Positions 36,495-47,255 are shown, numbered from the stretch's first letter. The stretch: 64,000 bases of DNA from Paracoccus alkenifer (GCF_900108405.1 NZ_FNXG01000003.1:317501-381500), one strand, 5' to 3'. Numbers and translations are program-made. The notes: generated by a model not told the origin, from the letters alone.

Positions 36495-37216
36495 GTCGCG
36501 GCCTCGAATCCGGCGCGGTCGATGCGGCGGAAACGCACCCGGTCACCGACGTCGAACAGGAACGGCCGCCCCGGATCGCCCGTCAGGATGCGGCTGGGGG
36601 ATCGCCCGATCACCCACCACCCGGTCGGCATGGTGAGGGTCGAGACCAGGCATTGCGGCCCCGCGATCAGCACGCTGCCGGCCGCCACCCCGCGCACCGC
36701 CGCGGGCTTGCGCGGCATGTGGATCGCGCCGGGCACGCCCGCCAGATAGGCATAGCCCGGCGCGAACCCATACATGAACACCTCGTATCGCCCGGCCAGA
36801 TGCGCGTTGATGACGGCCTCGGGGGACAGGCCGGCGGCCCGGGCAACCGCCGCAAGATCGGGGGCCAGTTCGTCGTCGTAGCAGACCAGAACCTCGCGCG
36901 GGGCCGGCGCGGGGACGGCGGGCGGCGCGGGCTGCCCGATCAGCTGGCGGGCCGCAGATTCGGCGGTGCGGTGGTCGCAGGTCAGCGGGTCGAAATGGAT
37001 CAGGATGGCGGCATAGGCCGGGACCGACTCGATGAACCCGTCAAAGGGCGCCGCGGCCAGCGCCCTGTCCAGTTGCAGCACCCTTGCGTGGATGTCAGGG
37101 GCGATGCGGTCGCCGAACTCGACCAGAATGCTGTGTTCGGCGACGGGGCTGAACACCGGAAAGCTGCGCCCCGGGCCCAAGCTTGTATGGCCTGCGTTTA
37201 TCTGGTCGGCGCTCAC
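36491..37216 (-). CDS. pxpB: 5-oxoprolinase subunit B (KipI/PxpB family)
   Basis: This 241-residue protein is the PxpB subunit, with the C-terminal cyclophilin-like domain of the KipI family. VEFGDRIAPDIHARV near the start and FMYGFAPGYAYLAGVP in the second half are diagnostic. The start is a GTG with AAAGGCG upstream. It lies 38 bp behind pxpA and overlaps pxpC. Confidence 0.9.
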   Translation of the reverse strand: MSADQINAGHTSLGPGRSFPVFSPVAEHSILVEFGDRIAPDIHARVLQLDRALAAAPFDGFIESVPAYAAILIHFDPLTCDHRTAESAARQLIGQPAPPAVPAPAPREVLVCYDDELAPDLAAVARAAGLSPEAVINAHLAGRYEVFMYGFAPGYAYLAGVPGAIHMPRKPAAVRGVAAGSVLIAGPQCLVSTLTMPTGWWVIGRSPSRILTGDPGRPFLFDVGDRVRFRRIDRAGFEAAT

Positions 37217-37254
37217 TTGCGGCGCGCCTTTGGCAAGGTGACTGCCATCGCCCC

Positions 37255-38016
37255 TCAGCCCGACAGGAACGGCGCGACGGTCACGCCCGCCGCATCCAGC
37301 CGCGCCCGCAGCGTCCGCGCCATCGCGACCGCACCCGCCGAATCCCCATGCACGCAGACGGAATGCGCGGCCAGCGGGATCGGATCGCCGCCGATCACCG
37401 GCATCAGCCCGCTGTCCAGAAAGCGGGCCAGACGCTCGGCCGCCTGCCCGGCATCGTGCAGCACCGCGCCGGGCTGCGTGCGCGGCACCAGCCGGCCGTC
37501 GGGCAGATAGGCACGGTCGGCGAAGATCTCGGAAAACACGGCCATGCCGGCGGCGCGGGCCGCAAGCTCAAGCTCGGTGCCCGAGATCGCCAGCACCGCC
37601 AGACCGCCCGGCAGCGCCGCCACCGCGGCCGCAACGGCATCGGCCACCTCGCGGTTCTCGGCGGCAAGATTGCCCAGCGCGCCGTGCGGTTTCACATAGC
37701 GCACCCGCGCGCCGGCCAGCGCGGCAACGCCCTGCAACGCGCCCACCTGCGCCGCGACCATGCGCCCGATTTCGGCCGGCTGCATCGGGATCACCCGGCG
37801 CCCGAACCCCTCGCGGTCGGGATAGCCCGGATGCGCACCGACCACGACGCCGCGCGCCGCCGCCAGCCGCAGCGTGGCGAACATGGTCTGAGGGTCGCCC
37901 GCATGGCCCCCGCAGGCGATATTGGCCGAGGTGACGACATCCAGCATCGCGGGATCATCGCCCATCACCCACGGGCCAAAGCCTTCGCCAAGATCCGAGT
38001 TCAGGTCGATCCGCAT
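37255..38016 (-). CDS. pxpA: 5-oxoprolinase subunit A (LamB/YcsF family)
   Basis: This 253-residue TIM-barrel-like protein is the PxpA subunit. The DLNSDLGEGFGPW start, SANIACGGHAGDP, HPGYPDREGFGRR and YVKPHGALGN motifs are diagnostic. It is the first gene of pxpABC and follows macB by 75 bp on the same strand. The ATG at 38016 is the family start. Confidence 0.93.
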   Translation of the reverse strand: MRIDLNSDLGEGFGPWVMGDDPAMLDVVTSANIACGGHAGDPQTMFATLRLAAARGVVVGAHPGYPDREGFGRRVIPMQPAEIGRMVAAQVGALQGVAALAGARVRYVKPHGALGNLAAENREVADAVAAAVAALPGGLAVLAISGTELELAARAAGMAVFSEIFADRAYLPDGRLVPRTQPGAVLHDAGQAAERLARFLDSGLMPVIGGDPIPLAAHSVCVHGDSAGAVAMARTLRARLDAAGVTVAPFLSG

Positions 38017-38091
38017 CCGTTCCGCTTGCCCTTTCGTCAGCCAGCCCGGATGGAACACCCGCTGGCCGGTTTGTGCAAGATGCAGGGGGGG

Positions 38092-40050
38092 TCAGTCGCG
38101 GCTCAGCGCGACGACGGGATCCAGCTGCGCGGCGGCGCGGGCCGGCAGGAACCCGAACATCACGCCGATCGCGGTCGAGGACAGGAACGCCGCCACGATC
38201 GACAGGGTCGAGAAACTCAGCCTCATGACATCCGTCAACGACCCGGCCAGCATTCCGCCGCCGATCGCCAGCGCCACCCCCAGCACCCCGCCGATAAGAC
38301 AGACCAGCACCGCCTCGATCAGGAATTGCGCGGTGATGTCCGAGCGCCTTGCGCCCACGGCGATGCGGACGCCGATTTCGCGGGTGCGCTCGGTGACCGA
38401 GACCAGCATGATGTTCATCACCCCGATGCCGCCCACAATCAGCGAGATGACGGCGATGGCCGCCACCAGAACCGTCATGGTGCGCGTGGTCGAGGTCAGC
38501 GTCTCGCGGATCGTGTCGCTGTTTTGCAAAAAGAAATCCTGCACACCGTGGCGCGACAGCATCAGCGCGGAAATCTGCTGCTGCGCCTGCGCCATGTCGT
38601 GGCCGTCGGCGATCTGCACCCCGATGCTGCTGAGATGCCGCTGCCCCGACACCCGCGACATGACCGTGGTATAGGGCATCCACACGTTCAGCGAACTTGG
38701 CCCGAACGAGGCGCCGCCCGCCCGCACCACGCCGATCACCCGCACAGGCACCTGCCCCAGATGCAGCACCTCGCCGGTCGGGTCCGCGCCGCGCTCGAAA
38801 AACGCGTCGCGCGTGTCTTCGTCGATGACGGCGACCTGGGAAAGCGTCGCGATGTCGGCCGCGTCAAAGATGCTGCCCGCCACGGTCACATAGGAATGCA
38901 GCGCGAAATATTCGCCGCTGACCCCGCTGATCTGCGCGCTGGCGCTGGTGGCGCCATGGCGCACGGTGGCGCTGGCCGAAACCGCGGGCGACACCCCCGC
39001 GGCGTAATCCTGCAACGCCAGCGCCGCGGCGTCCGAGGGGACCAGCGTCTCGATCCGTCCCGCGTTGCGGGCGCCGAACCCCGATCCCGCCCGCACGGTG
39101 ATGGTGTTGGTGCCCAGCGACGAGATGTTTTCCAGCACCTTTTCCTGACTGCCGGACCCCAGCGCGACCACCAGCACGACCGAGGCGATGCCGATGATGA
39201 TGCCGAGCATGGTCAGGAAACTGCGCATCCGGTGCGCCATCATGGCGATAAGCGCCATGCTCAGCGCCTCGCGCAGGCGGGTCGCGGCGGAAAATGCCGC
39301 GCCGGCCCGGCGAGGGGTCGCTGCGCGAGCAGCCCTGCCGCCATTGTCGGGGGGGCTGCCGCTGTCGGCCACGATGCGGCCGTCGCTGATCTCGATGGTG
39401 CGATGGGCATGGGCCGCCACCTTGGGATCGTGGGTCACGATGATGATCGTGTGGCCCTGCCGGTGCAGTTCCAGCAGCAGGGCGATCAGCTCGGCGCTGC
39501 TTTTGGTGTCCAGCGCGCCGGTGGGTTCGTCGGCAAGGATCACCTCGCCGCCGTTCATCAGCGCCCGCGCGACCGAGACCCGCTGCTGCTGCCCGCCCGA
39601 CAGTTCGGACGGGCGATGGTCCAGCCGGTCCGCCAGACCCAGACGACCCAGCAATTCGCGCGCCCGGGCGCGGCGCGGCTCGCGGCCGGCGCCGGCATAG
39701 ATCGCGGGCACCTCGACATTGCCGACGGCGTCCAGATCGCCCAGCAGCTGATAGCGCTGAAAGATAAAGCCGAAATGCTCGCGCCGCAGCCCGGCGTATT
39801 CGTCGGGTTCAAGCGCGCCCACATCGCGGCCGCCGAAATGATAGCTGCCGCTGCTGGGCCGGTCGAGACAGCCCAGGATGTTCATCAACGTGGACTTGCC
39901 CGAACCCGAGGCGCCCATGATCGCCACCAGCTCGCCCGCCCTGATATCCAGGTCGATGTCGCGCAGCACGGTGATGGTTTCCGCGCCGGCGGCAAAGCTG
40001 CGGGTGATGCCGCGCACCGAGATCAGCGGCGGCTGCGCGCCGGTGTCCAT
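38092..40050 (-). CDS. macB: MacB-type ABC efflux protein (ATPase fused to permease)
   Basis: This 652-residue inner-membrane protein has an N-terminal ABC ATPase (Walker A GASGSGKST, signature LSGGQQQR, Walker B VILADEPTGALD). A permease with the MacB periplasmic core and FtsX domain follows; helices lie near residues 275-300, 535-560, 585-610 and 620-640. It powers mechanotransmission-type export of macrolides, peptides or lipid-linked molecules with MacA and an outer-membrane TolC partner. Its ATG overlaps the macA stop (TGATG). No TolC gene is present in the window. Confidence 0.9.
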   Translation of the reverse strand: MDTGAQPPLISVRGITRSFAAGAETITVLRDIDLDIRAGELVAIMGASGSGKSTLMNILGCLDRPSSGSYHFGGRDVGALEPDEYAGLRREHFGFIFQRYQLLGDLDAVGNVEVPAIYAGAGREPRRARARELLGRLGLADRLDHRPSELSGGQQQRVSVARALMNGGEVILADEPTGALDTKSSAELIALLLELHRQGHTIIIVTHDPKVAAHAHRTIEISDGRIVADSGSPPDNGGRAARAATPRRAGAAFSAATRLREALSMALIAMMAHRMRSFLTMLGIIIGIASVVLVVALGSGSQEKVLENISSLGTNTITVRAGSGFGARNAGRIETLVPSDAAALALQDYAAGVSPAVSASATVRHGATSASAQISGVSGEYFALHSYVTVAGSIFDAADIATLSQVAVIDEDTRDAFFERGADPTGEVLHLGQVPVRVIGVVRAGGASFGPSSLNVWMPYTTVMSRVSGQRHLSSIGVQIADGHDMAQAQQQISALMLSRHGVQDFFLQNSDTIRETLTSTTRTMTVLVAAIAVISLIVGGIGVMNIMLVSVTERTREIGVRIAVGARRSDITAQFLIEAVLVCLIGGVLGVALAIGGGMLAGSLTDVMRLSFSTLSIVAAFLSSTAIGVMFGFLPARAAAQLDPVVALSRD

Positions 40051-41222
40051 CAGAACATCCTCGGCGGCCGCATCCGTTCCCCTGCCGCGGCTCTGGCGGG
40101 GGCGGGGGCGGCGGTGCCGGTCACGACGCGCTCGCCCTCGGCCAGCCCGTCGCGGATCTCGGTGACGACCTTGTCGCTAAGGCCGGCCACGACCTCGCGC
40201 CGGGTGGCCGAACCGGTGACGGGGTCCATGATCTCGACATACTGGCCGGCGCGGTCCCGTTTCACGGCGGCTGCGGGCACGGTCAGGACGTCCTCGGCGC
40301 GGTCCAGCTCGATCGAGACCTCGGCGGTCATGCCGATGCGCAGGCGCCCCTCGGGGTTTTCGACCTCAAGCAGGCCGTTGTAATAGATCGCCCGGTCCGA
40401 CGAGATGGTGTCGCTGCTTTCGATTTCGGTCGGCGCGGGTTCGATGTCGCGCACCACCGCCTGAAAGGGCCGGTCGCTCGCGCCCAGCGTGGTAAAGGAA
40501 ACGCTTTGCCCCGACGCGACATTCATCACGTCGGCCTCGGAAATCTCGGCCTTGACCAGCATCGTGGACAGATCGGCGATCTTGACGATGGTCGGGGCGG
40601 ATTGCGCCGCGTTGACCATCTGGCCCTGCTTGACCAGGATCGCCACCACCGTGCCCGCGATCGGCGCGGTGATCTGCGTGCGTTCCAGCGCCACCCGCGC
40701 GGTCGAGACGGTGACCTCGGCGCTGGCCTTTTGCGCGTGCAGCGCGTCAAGGTCGGCGCGATAGATCAGCACATCGGCGGTGGCGGTGTCGAGCGCCTCT
40801 TTCGACGCGATATTCTGCGCCTGCAACGCCTGCTGCCGGGCCAGCACCCGCTCGCCGCGTTCCAGCGTGGCCTCTTTCGCGGCGATCTGGGCATCGATGC
40901 CGGCCAGCGCGGCCTCGGCCTGCAACAGGGCGTTCTGCTGGTCCTGGGAATCGATGCGGGCGATCACCTGACCGGCCTTGACCTGCTGGCCCAGCACCAC
41001 GGCAAGGGTTTCCACCTGCCCCGACACCCGCGCGCCCACGCTGACCAGCTGGCGCGCCTCAAGCATCCCCGACGCAAGGACCGAGCGGGTGACCGTGCCG
41101 CGCTGCACCGGCGCAAGGCTGGGCACCGGCGCCGGTGCGCTGCCCGCAAACAGCAGCCAGCCCCCGACCCCCGCCGCCACGACGGCGGCAAGCACCGCCA
41201 GATGCATCCTGCGCAGCTTCAT
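40050..41222 (-). CDS. macA: MacA-type periplasmic adaptor (membrane fusion protein)
   Basis: This 390-residue membrane-fusion protein has an N-terminal anchor (residues about 5-28) followed by a lipoyl-type domain (SVGARVSGQVETLAVVLGQQ), a long alpha-hairpin coiled coil and beta-barrel domains. It bridges MacB to an outer-membrane channel. I chose the ATG at 41222, which has a GGAG site six bases upstream, over a GTG six codons earlier. It starts the macAB pair. Confidence 0.9.
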   Translation of the reverse strand: MKLRRMHLAVLAAVVAAGVGGWLLFAGSAPAPVPSLAPVQRGTVTRSVLASGMLEARQLVSVGARVSGQVETLAVVLGQQVKAGQVIARIDSQDQQNALLQAEAALAGIDAQIAAKEATLERGERVLARQQALQAQNIASKEALDTATADVLIYRADLDALHAQKASAEVTVSTARVALERTQITAPIAGTVVAILVKQGQMVNAAQSAPTIVKIADLSTMLVKAEISEADVMNVASGQSVSFTTLGASDRPFQAVVRDIEPAPTEIESSDTISSDRAIYYNGLLEVENPEGRLRIGMTAEVSIELDRAEDVLTVPAAAVKRDRAGQYVEIMDPVTGSATRREVVAGLSDKVVTEIRDGLAEGERVVTGTAAPAPARAAAGERMRPPRMF

Positions 41223-41424
41223 GCCGGTCTCCGTTTCCACGCGGGCATGGCCGCCCCTGCCGGGCAGCCAGCGGCCCCGGAATACCGGGGCGCGCCCTTT
41301 GGCGGATCATTGCCACAGGCCGCAAGGCCCGTCCATTGCGCGCGCTGTCACAAAGCCGCGGCAATTTGTGATGGGACGAAAGGGGTTGCGGCCGGCGTGC
41401 CGCGGTGCCGGGAACCGGCCGGGG

Positions 41425-42117
41425 TCAGCCCAGCGCGTAGCCCGCGCCGCGAACGGTGCGCAGCAGGTCGTCGCCCCCGTGCTGGCACAGCGCCTTGCGC
41501 AGCCGCCCGACATGCACATCGACGGTGCGCGATTCGACGTGGATGTCGCGGCCCCAGACCCGGTCCAGCAGCCGTTCGCGGCTAAGCACCTGCCCCGGCT
41601 TTTCCATCAGCGTGGCCAGCAGGCGGAATTCGGTCGGGCTCAGCTCGATCTCGTGGCCGGCGCGGGTGACGCGGTGGGTCTCGGCGTCCAGCCGCAGGTC
41701 GCGGAATTCAAGCACCGCGCCGGCGGCGGCGGGATGCGCCCGCCGCAGGTTGGCGCGGATACGGGCCATCAGCTCGGCCACGGAATAGGGCTTGCCCACA
41801 TAATCGTCGGCGCCGGTTTCCAGCCCGCGCACCCGGTCGGGCACGTCCAGCCGCGCCGACAGCATGATCACCGGGATCGCACGGGTGGCGGGGTCGGACT
41901 TGAGCCGACGGCAGACCTCGATCCCCGACAGCTTCGGCATCATCCAGTCCAGGATCACCAGATCGGGCGGGTTTTCCGCGACCAGCAGCATCGCCTCTTC
42001 GCCGTCGCCGGCCTCGGCCACCTGATAGCCCTCGGCCGCAAGGTTATAGGCGATCACGTCGCGCTGCGCCGGTTCATCCTCGACCAGCAGGATCAGCGGC
42101 TTTACGGCGACTGCCAT
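41425..42117 (-). CDS. phoB: Phosphate regulon response regulator PhoB
   Basis: This 230-residue OmpR-type response regulator has a receiver domain with phospho-acceptor Asp57 (VILDWMMPKLSG) and a winged-helix DNA-binding domain (EIELSPTEFRLLATLMEKPG, SRTVDVHVGRLRKAL). It activates the Pho regulon at low phosphate. It overlaps phoU and is last in the phoR-pstSCAB-phoU-phoB series, an order common in alphaproteobacteria. Confidence 0.94.
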   Translation of the reverse strand: MAVAVKPLILLVEDEPAQRDVIAYNLAAEGYQVAEAGDGEEAMLLVAENPPDLVILDWMMPKLSGIEVCRRLKSDPATRAIPVIMLSARLDVPDRVRGLETGADDYVGKPYSVAELMARIRANLRRAHPAAAGAVLEFRDLRLDAETHRVTRAGHEIELSPTEFRLLATLMEKPGQVLSRERLLDRVWGRDIHVESRTVDVHVGRLRKALCQHGGDDLLRTVRGAGYALG

Positions 42118-42842
42118 GCGCCCTCCTGCGTGTGGTCGCCGGCGGCCAGCGCGGTGTGGTCGGCCTTGGGGCGTTCGTCGTCGGGCAGGTTGCCGGTGAT
42201 CAGATAGATCACCTGCTCGGCAATGCCGGTGATGTGGTCGCCCATGCGCTCGATGTTCTTGGCGATGAAATGCAGGTGCATGCAGGCGGTGATGTTGCGC
42301 GGATCCTCCATCATGTGGGTCAGGAATTCGCGAAACAGGGTGTTATACATCTGGTCCACGTCGTGATCGCCCAGCCGCACCTGCTCGGCCAGTTCAAGGT
42401 CGCGCTGGATGAATGCGTCCAGCGCGTTCTTCATCTGCAACCGCACCGCGTCGCCCATGCGCCGGATCGACCCCGAGGCGCCGTCGATCGCCGGCATCTG
42501 CGCCAGAACGGTGGAACGCCGCGCCAGGTTCTTGGCGTAATCGCCGCAGCGTTCCAGCGCCGCCGCGATCTTCATCGTGGCCAGCACATAGCGCAGGTCC
42601 GACGCCGTGGGCGCACGCAGCGCGATCAGCCGCGCGGTCTCGATGTCGATCTGTTCCTCCAGCGCGTCGATGGCCTTGTCGCCGCGGCGCACGGCCTCGG
42701 CCAGATCCTCGTCGCGGGTTTCCAGCGCGCGGATCGCGTCCACCACTGCGGCCTCGACCAGCCCGCCCATGCGCGCCAGCAGCGCCTCGATGGTTTCCAG
42801 GTCGCGGTCAAAGGCCGTGACGATATGCTGTCGCCTGTCCAT
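42102..42842 (-). CDS. phoU: Phosphate signalling protein PhoU
   Basis: This 246-residue, all-helical protein has two PhoU repeats with metal-ligand acidic motifs (VRRGDKAIDALEEQIDIE-type and VRLGDHDVDQMY). It links PstSCAB transport to PhoR, holding PhoR inactive when phosphate is abundant. The GGAGGGC site favours the second of two adjacent ATGs (42842 over 42845). It overlaps phoB by 16 bases. Confidence 0.94.
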   Translation of the reverse strand: MDRRQHIVTAFDRDLETIEALLARMGGLVEAAVVDAIRALETRDEDLAEAVRRGDKAIDALEEQIDIETARLIALRAPTASDLRYVLATMKIAAALERCGDYAKNLARRSTVLAQMPAIDGASGSIRRMGDAVRLQMKNALDAFIQRDLELAEQVRLGDHDVDQMYNTLFREFLTHMMEDPRNITACMHLHFIAKNIERMGDHITGIAEQVIYLITGNLPDDERPKADHTALAAGDHTQEGAWQSP

Positions 42843-42853
42843 CATGCCCTCCG

Positions 42854-43651
42854 TCACCCGATCCGTCCGGTAATATAGTTTTCCGTGCGCGGATCGACAG
42901 GGTTGGTAAAGACCGTTTCGGTGTCGCCGTATTCCACCAGCTCGCCAAGGTGAAAGAAAGCCGTGTGCTGGCTGACCCGCGACGCCTGCTGCATCGAGTG
43001 GGTGACGATCACCACCGAGAACTGGTCGGCAAGCTCATGGATCAGTTCCTCGATCTGCGCGGTGGCGATGGGGTCCAGCGCGGAACACGGCTCGTCCATC
43101 AGCAAGACCTCGGGCGAGGTGGCGATGGCGCGGGCGATGCACAGCCGCTGCTGCTGCCCGCCCGACAGGCCCGTGCCCGCGTCGTGCAGCCGGTCCCTGA
43201 CGTCGTTCCACAGCGCCGCCCGGCGCAGGGATTTTTCCACCACCACGTCCATATCGGCGCGCGAACGCGCCAGCCCGTGGATGCGCGGGCCGTAAGCCAC
43301 GTTGTCGTAAATGGATTTCGGAAAGGGGTTGGGCTTCTGGAACACCATCCCCACCCGCGCCCGCAGCTGCACCGGATCGACGCGGGGGTCGTGGATATCC
43401 TCGCCGTCCAGCCGGATATCGCCCAGCACCCGGCAGCCGGGGATGGTGTCGTTCATCCGGTTCAGGCAGCGCAGGAACGTCGATTTCCCGCAGCCCGACG
43501 GGCCGATAAAGGCCGTCACCGCCCGGTCGGCAATGTCGATATCGACATCGCGCAGCGCGTGGGTGGTGCCGTAAAACACCTGCACCCCCCGCGCGCTGAC
43601 CTTGCCGGCCGCCTCGGCCGCCACGGATTGCGCCATCCCCATGTCATACAT
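42854..43651 (-). CDS. pstB: Phosphate ABC transporter ATPase PstB
   Basis: This 265-residue ATPase energises the high-affinity phosphate importer. Walker A is GPSGCGKST, the Q-loop is [12 protein letters not shown], the signature is LSGGQQQR, and Walker B is [14 protein letters not shown] chose the ATG at 43651 for its GGAGG site five bases upstream; an ATG at 43663 overlaps the pstA stop and would add four residues. It lies between pstA and phoU. Confidence 0.95.
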   Translation of the reverse strand: MYDMGMAQSVAAEAAGKVSARGVQVFYGTTHALRDVDIDIADRAVTAFIGPSGCGKSTFLRCLNRMNDTIPGCRVLGDIRLDGEDIHDPRVDPVQLRARVGMVFQKPNPFPKSIYDNVAYGPRIHGLARSRADMDVVVEKSLRRAALWNDVRDRLHDAGTGLSGGQQQRLCIARAIATSPEVLLMDEPCSALDPIATAQIEELIHELADQFSVVIVTHSMQQASRVSQHTAFFHLGELVEYGDTETVFTNPVDPRTENYITGRIG

Positions 43652-43662
43652 CAGAGCCTCCA

Positions 43663-44982
43663 TCACCAGCGGCGCTCGAAACGCCGGCGCAGCAGGATCG
43701 CCGCTGCATTCATCACCAGCAGGAACCCCAGCAGCACGATGATCGCGCCCCAGGCCCGTTCGACAAAGGCCGGGTCCGCGCGCTGGGTCCAGTTGTAGAT
43801 CTGCGCCGGCAGCGCCGGGGCGGGGTCGAAAAAGCCCTCGGGCGGGGCGGCGGGAAATTCGCGCACGAATGCGACCATCCCGATCAGCAGCAAGGGCGCG
43901 GTTTCGCCCAGCGCCTGCGCCAGCCCGATGATGGCGCCGGTCAGGATGCCGGGGGCGGCCAGCGGCAGCACGTGGTGAAACACCGCCTGCATCCGCGACG
44001 CCCCCACCCCCAGCGCCGCATCGCGGATCGAGGGCGGCACGGATTTCAGCGCCGCGCGGGTGGCGATGATGATAGTGGGCAGGGTCATCAGCGTCAGCAC
44101 CAGCCCGCCGACGATGGGCGCCGACTGCGGCAGCCCGGCAAAGTTGATGAAGATGGCCAGCCCCAGCACCCCGAACACGATCGAGGGCACCGCCGCCAGA
44201 TTGGCGATGTTCACCTCGATCAGGTCGGTCCAGCGGTTCCTGGGCGCGAATTCCTCCAGATAGATCGAGGACGCGACGCCGATCGGCAGCGCCAGCCCCA
44301 GCACGATCAGCATCATATAGGCCGAGCCGAGGATCGCGACGCCCAGCCCCGCCGCCTCGGGGCGCAGGTCGGATGCATCGGGGGCGGTCAGGAAACCGGG
44401 GTTGAGGTCGCGCGACAGCATCCCCCGCGCCAGCATCCGGTCCGCCAGCAAAAGCTGCTGCGGGGTGACGTTGCGGTCCAGCTGCGCGCTGTCCATGGTC
44501 ACCCGGCCCTTCAGATAGCCGTCGATGCGGCCGTTCGCCAGCAGCGAGACCTCGATGGTCCCGTCCACCAGCGCGGGATCGGCCAGCACCTTGTTGCGCA
44601 GCTGCGCCGGGGCCTCTTTCGACAGCATCGCCGCGATTTCGGCGTCGGTCAGCGGCAGCTCGATGCCGGCCTGCGCGATTGCGTCCCGCAGCGCCGCCTC
44701 GATCACCTTGCCATAGGCGATGGTGGTGACCTTGCGCATGGCCGCCGGATCGCGGCCCCCCAAAGGATCCAGCGCGGCCCCGGCCAGCGTGACGGGGATG
44801 TGGATCCGCGTCTGCCAGAACGCCCCCAGCCCCGAAGACAGCACCGAGGACAGCAACAGCAGCAGCGCCGCCACGCCCACCAGCACCGCGCCCAGGCCAT
44901 AGGCGCGGAACCGCGCCTCGGCCGCGCGGCGCCGCGCGGTGCCGGGGTCGCTGGCGAATAATGACTGTTGGGGGATGCTCAT
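43663..44982 (-). CDS. pstA: Phosphate ABC transporter permease PstA, long form
   Basis: This 439-residue inner-membrane permease has the ABC-2 type-I core with the [17 protein letters not shown] motif near the C-terminus. Between helix 1 (residues about 30-52) and the core it carries roughly 170 hydrophilic residues ([15 protein letters not shown] through PEAAGLG), the extra DUF3333-type domain seen in alphaproteobacterial PstA. E. coli PstA has under 300 residues. It overlaps the pstC stop by four bases and begins [11 protein letters not shown]. Confidence 0.93.
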   Translation of the reverse strand: MSIPQQSLFASDPGTARRRAAEARFRAYGLGAVLVGVAALLLLLSSVLSSGLGAFWQTRIHIPVTLAGAALDPLGGRDPAAMRKVTTIAYGKVIEAALRDAIAQAGIELPLTDAEIAAMLSKEAPAQLRNKVLADPALVDGTIEVSLLANGRIDGYLKGRVTMDSAQLDRNVTPQQLLLADRMLARGMLSRDLNPGFLTAPDASDLRPEAAGLGVAILGSAYMMLIVLGLALPIGVASSIYLEEFAPRNRWTDLIEVNIANLAAVPSIVFGVLGLAIFINFAGLPQSAPIVGGLVLTLMTLPTIIIATRAALKSVPPSIRDAALGVGASRMQAVFHHVLPLAAPGILTGAIIGLAQALGETAPLLLIGMVAFVREFPAAPPEGFFDPAPALPAQIYNWTQRADPAFVERAWGAIIVLLGFLLVMNAAAILLRRRFERRW

Positions 44983-46163
44983 TCGTATTGCTCCCGATAG
45001 CGGCGCACGATGGCCAGGGCGGCAATGTTCAGCCCCAGCGTGATCACGAACAGCGTCAGCCCCAGCGCGAATGCGACCAGCGTTTCCGGGGCGGCAAAGT
45101 CGTTGTCGCCGGTCAGCTGGCTGACGATCTTGACGGTGATGGTGGTCATCGCCTCGAACGGGTTGAGGCTGAGCCGCGCGGCCGCCCCTGCCCCCAGCAC
45201 CACGATCATCGTCTCGCCGATGGCGCGGCTTGCGGCCAGCAGCACCGCGCCGACGATGCCGGGCAGCGCCGCGGGCAGGATCACCTGCCGGATGGTTTCC
45301 GAACGGGTGGCCCCCAGCGCAAAGGCCCCGTCGCGCAGCGACTGCGGCACCTGGCTGATGATGTCGTCGGACAGCGACGACACAAACGGGATCAGCATGA
45401 TCCCCATCACCAGCCCCGCCGTCATCACCGAGGACGCGCTGCTGCCCAGCCCCAAGGGCTGCGCCAGCCAGTCGCGCAGCAGCGGCCCGACGGTGATCAG
45501 CGCGAACAGCCCATAGACGATGGTCGGGATCCCGGCGAGGATTTCCAGCGCCGGCTTGACCAGCGCCCGCATCCTCCGCCCGGCATATTCCGACATGTAG
45601 ATCGCCGCGAACAGCCCCACCGGCACCGCAAAGCCCAGCGCGATCAGGCTGATATACAGCGTCCCCCACAGCAGCGGCAGGATGCCCAGCTGCGAGCGCC
45701 CCTGGAACTGCGGCGCCCAGATGGCCGAGAAAAAGAACTCGCGCCAGTCATAGAGGGTAAAGAAATGCCGCGTCTCGAACAGCATCGACAGCACGATGCC
45801 CGCGGTGGTGGCGATGGCGATGGTCGAGGCGAGGATCAGCACCGCCATCATCCCGCGCTCGACCGCGTTGCGGGCGCGGAAATCGGGGGTGTTGCGGCGC
45901 AGCGCCCAGATCAGCGCACCCAGCGCCAAGGCCAGCGCCGCGGCGGCGGCGACCGGCCCGGCCTGCCCGGCCAGCAACAGCAGCAGATACAGCAGCAGCG
46001 CCGGGGCCAGCGTCATCTGCACCGCCGCCCAGCCGTAATGTGCGGGCAGCGAATGCAGGGCGCGGTGATCGCCCGCGGCCGCGGACAGCACCCGCGCGCG
46101 GCCAAGGGCATAGGCGGCACCGGCCAGCGCCAGCACTGCGGTGACAAGCCAGAATGGGGACAC
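44979..46163 (-). CDS. pstC: Phosphate ABC transporter permease PstC
   Basis: This 394-residue permease partner of PstA has an N-terminal extension with two extra helices before the usual core ([35 protein letters not shown]). The start is a GTG at 46163, selected because GGAGG lies five bases upstream; an in-frame GTG at 46199 has no such site. It follows pstS by 69 bp. Confidence 0.93.
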   Translation of the reverse strand: MSPFWLVTAVLALAGAAYALGRARVLSAAAGDHRALHSLPAHYGWAAVQMTLAPALLLYLLLLLAGQAGPVAAAAALALALGALIWALRRNTPDFRARNAVERGMMAVLILASTIAIATTAGIVLSMLFETRHFFTLYDWREFFFSAIWAPQFQGRSQLGILPLLWGTLYISLIALGFAVPVGLFAAIYMSEYAGRRMRALVKPALEILAGIPTIVYGLFALITVGPLLRDWLAQPLGLGSSASSVMTAGLVMGIMLIPFVSSLSDDIISQVPQSLRDGAFALGATRSETIRQVILPAALPGIVGAVLLAASRAIGETMIVVLGAGAAARLSLNPFEAMTTITVKIVSQLTGDNDFAAPETLVAFALGLTLFVITLGLNIAALAIVRRYREQYE

Positions 46164-46232
46164 TTGGACCTCCGGTCGGCAGGCTCGGCGATCCGGCACG
46201 CCGCCGGATCGCCCTGGTTTCGGCCTTGGGGA

Positions 46233-47255
46233 TCAGTCCAGCGCGGTCTCGTCCGCGACCACCGCCTGCGCTTTCGCCAGCTCGGGGTCGGGCACCAGCC
46301 CGTATTCCGCCAGCGGGCCGCCGGGACCGGCGATCTCGTCCGAGACGAACAGCTCGGCGTAGTCCTTGAGCCCGGGGATCACGCCGATATGTGCCTTTTT
46401 GACGTAGAAGAACAGCGGCCGCGACACCGGGTATTCGCCCGACGCGATGGTCTCGGTCGAAGGGGTGACCCCGTTCATCGTCGCGACTTGCAGCTTGGAG
46501 GCGTTGTTTTCGTAAAAGGACAAGCCAAAGACGCCGATACCTTCCTTGTTGCTGTCGATGCGCGACAGGGTTTCGGTATAGTCCCCGTCGATCTCGACCG
46601 CGCGGCCGTCGGTGCGCAGGGTGGTGCAGGTCTTGGCGGCATCGTCACCGACCAGCGCAGCCAGCGCCTGTTCGGCGCCGCTGTCCTTGCAGCCGCGCTC
46701 GATCACGTTCAGGTCGAACACCTCGCGGGTGCCGTGCTTGGTGCCGGGGATAAAGGCCATGATCGGCTGCGCGGGCAGGTCCGGGTTCACCTGATCCCAG
46801 CTGGTGGCGGGGTTCGTGACCAGCTTGCCGTCCACGATCACCTGCGCGGCCAGCCCCCGATACCAGTCGGCCGGGGTAAAGGCGAAGGCATTGCCCCCGA
46901 TGTCCGAGGCAAAGACGATGCCGTCATAGCCGAACTGCACCTCGATGATGTCGGCGACGCCGGCGGCGCGGCAGGCCTCGATCTCGCTGTCCTTGATGCG
47001 GCGCGAGGCGTTGGCGATGTCGACGGTGTTTTCGCCCACGCCTTCGCAGAACTTCTTGAGCCCCGCCGAAGAGCCGCCGGATTCGACCACCGGGGTCGGA
47101 AATCCGGCGCTTTCGCCAAAGATCTCAGCGACGATGGTGGCATAGGGCAGCACGGTGGACGACCCCGCCACCTGCACCTGGTCGCGGGCGGCGGCAGCGC
47201 CGGCCGACACGGCCAGAATGGCAAGGATCGAGGCAGTCTGTCTGATGCAGGACAT
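46233..47255 (-). CDS. pstS: Phosphate ABC transporter substrate-binding protein PstS
   Basis: This 340-residue periplasmic phosphate-binding protein has a signal peptide of about 23 residues (MSCIRQ, hydrophobic core, AAARDQ). The phosphate-binding loop VAGSSTVLPYA near the start and the ESGGSSAGLKKFCEG motif are diagnostic. The ATG follows AGGAAGACC. A candidate pho box lies 70-100 bp upstream, so it probably heads the pst transcript. Confidence 0.94.
   Translation of the reverse strand: MSCIRQTASILAILAVSAGAAAARDQVQVAGSSTVLPYATIVAEIFGESAGFPTPVVESGGSSAGLKKFCEGVGENTVDIANASRRIKDSEIEACRAAGVADIIEVQFGYDGIVFASDIGGNAFAFTPADWYRGLAAQVIVDGKLVTNPATSWDQVNPDLPAQPIMAFIPGTKHGTREVFDLNVIERGCKDSGAEQALAALVGDDAAKTCTTLRTDGRAVEIDGDYTETLSRIDSNKEGIGVFGLSFYENNASKLQVATMNGVTPSTETIASGEYPVSRPLFFYVKKAHIGVIPGLKDYAELFVSDEIAGPGGPLAEYGLVPDPELAKAQAVVADETALD

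Noticed and set aside
37183..40383. 1066-codon plus-strand open frame opposite pxpA and macB
   Set aside because: No domain, extreme Arg/His/Gln content, fully antisense to well-defined genes.
41223..41424. Terminator or promoter in the macA-phoB gap
   Set aside because: Only an imperfect GGCCGG/CCGGCC hairpin without a T-tract is present; too weak to list as a feature.
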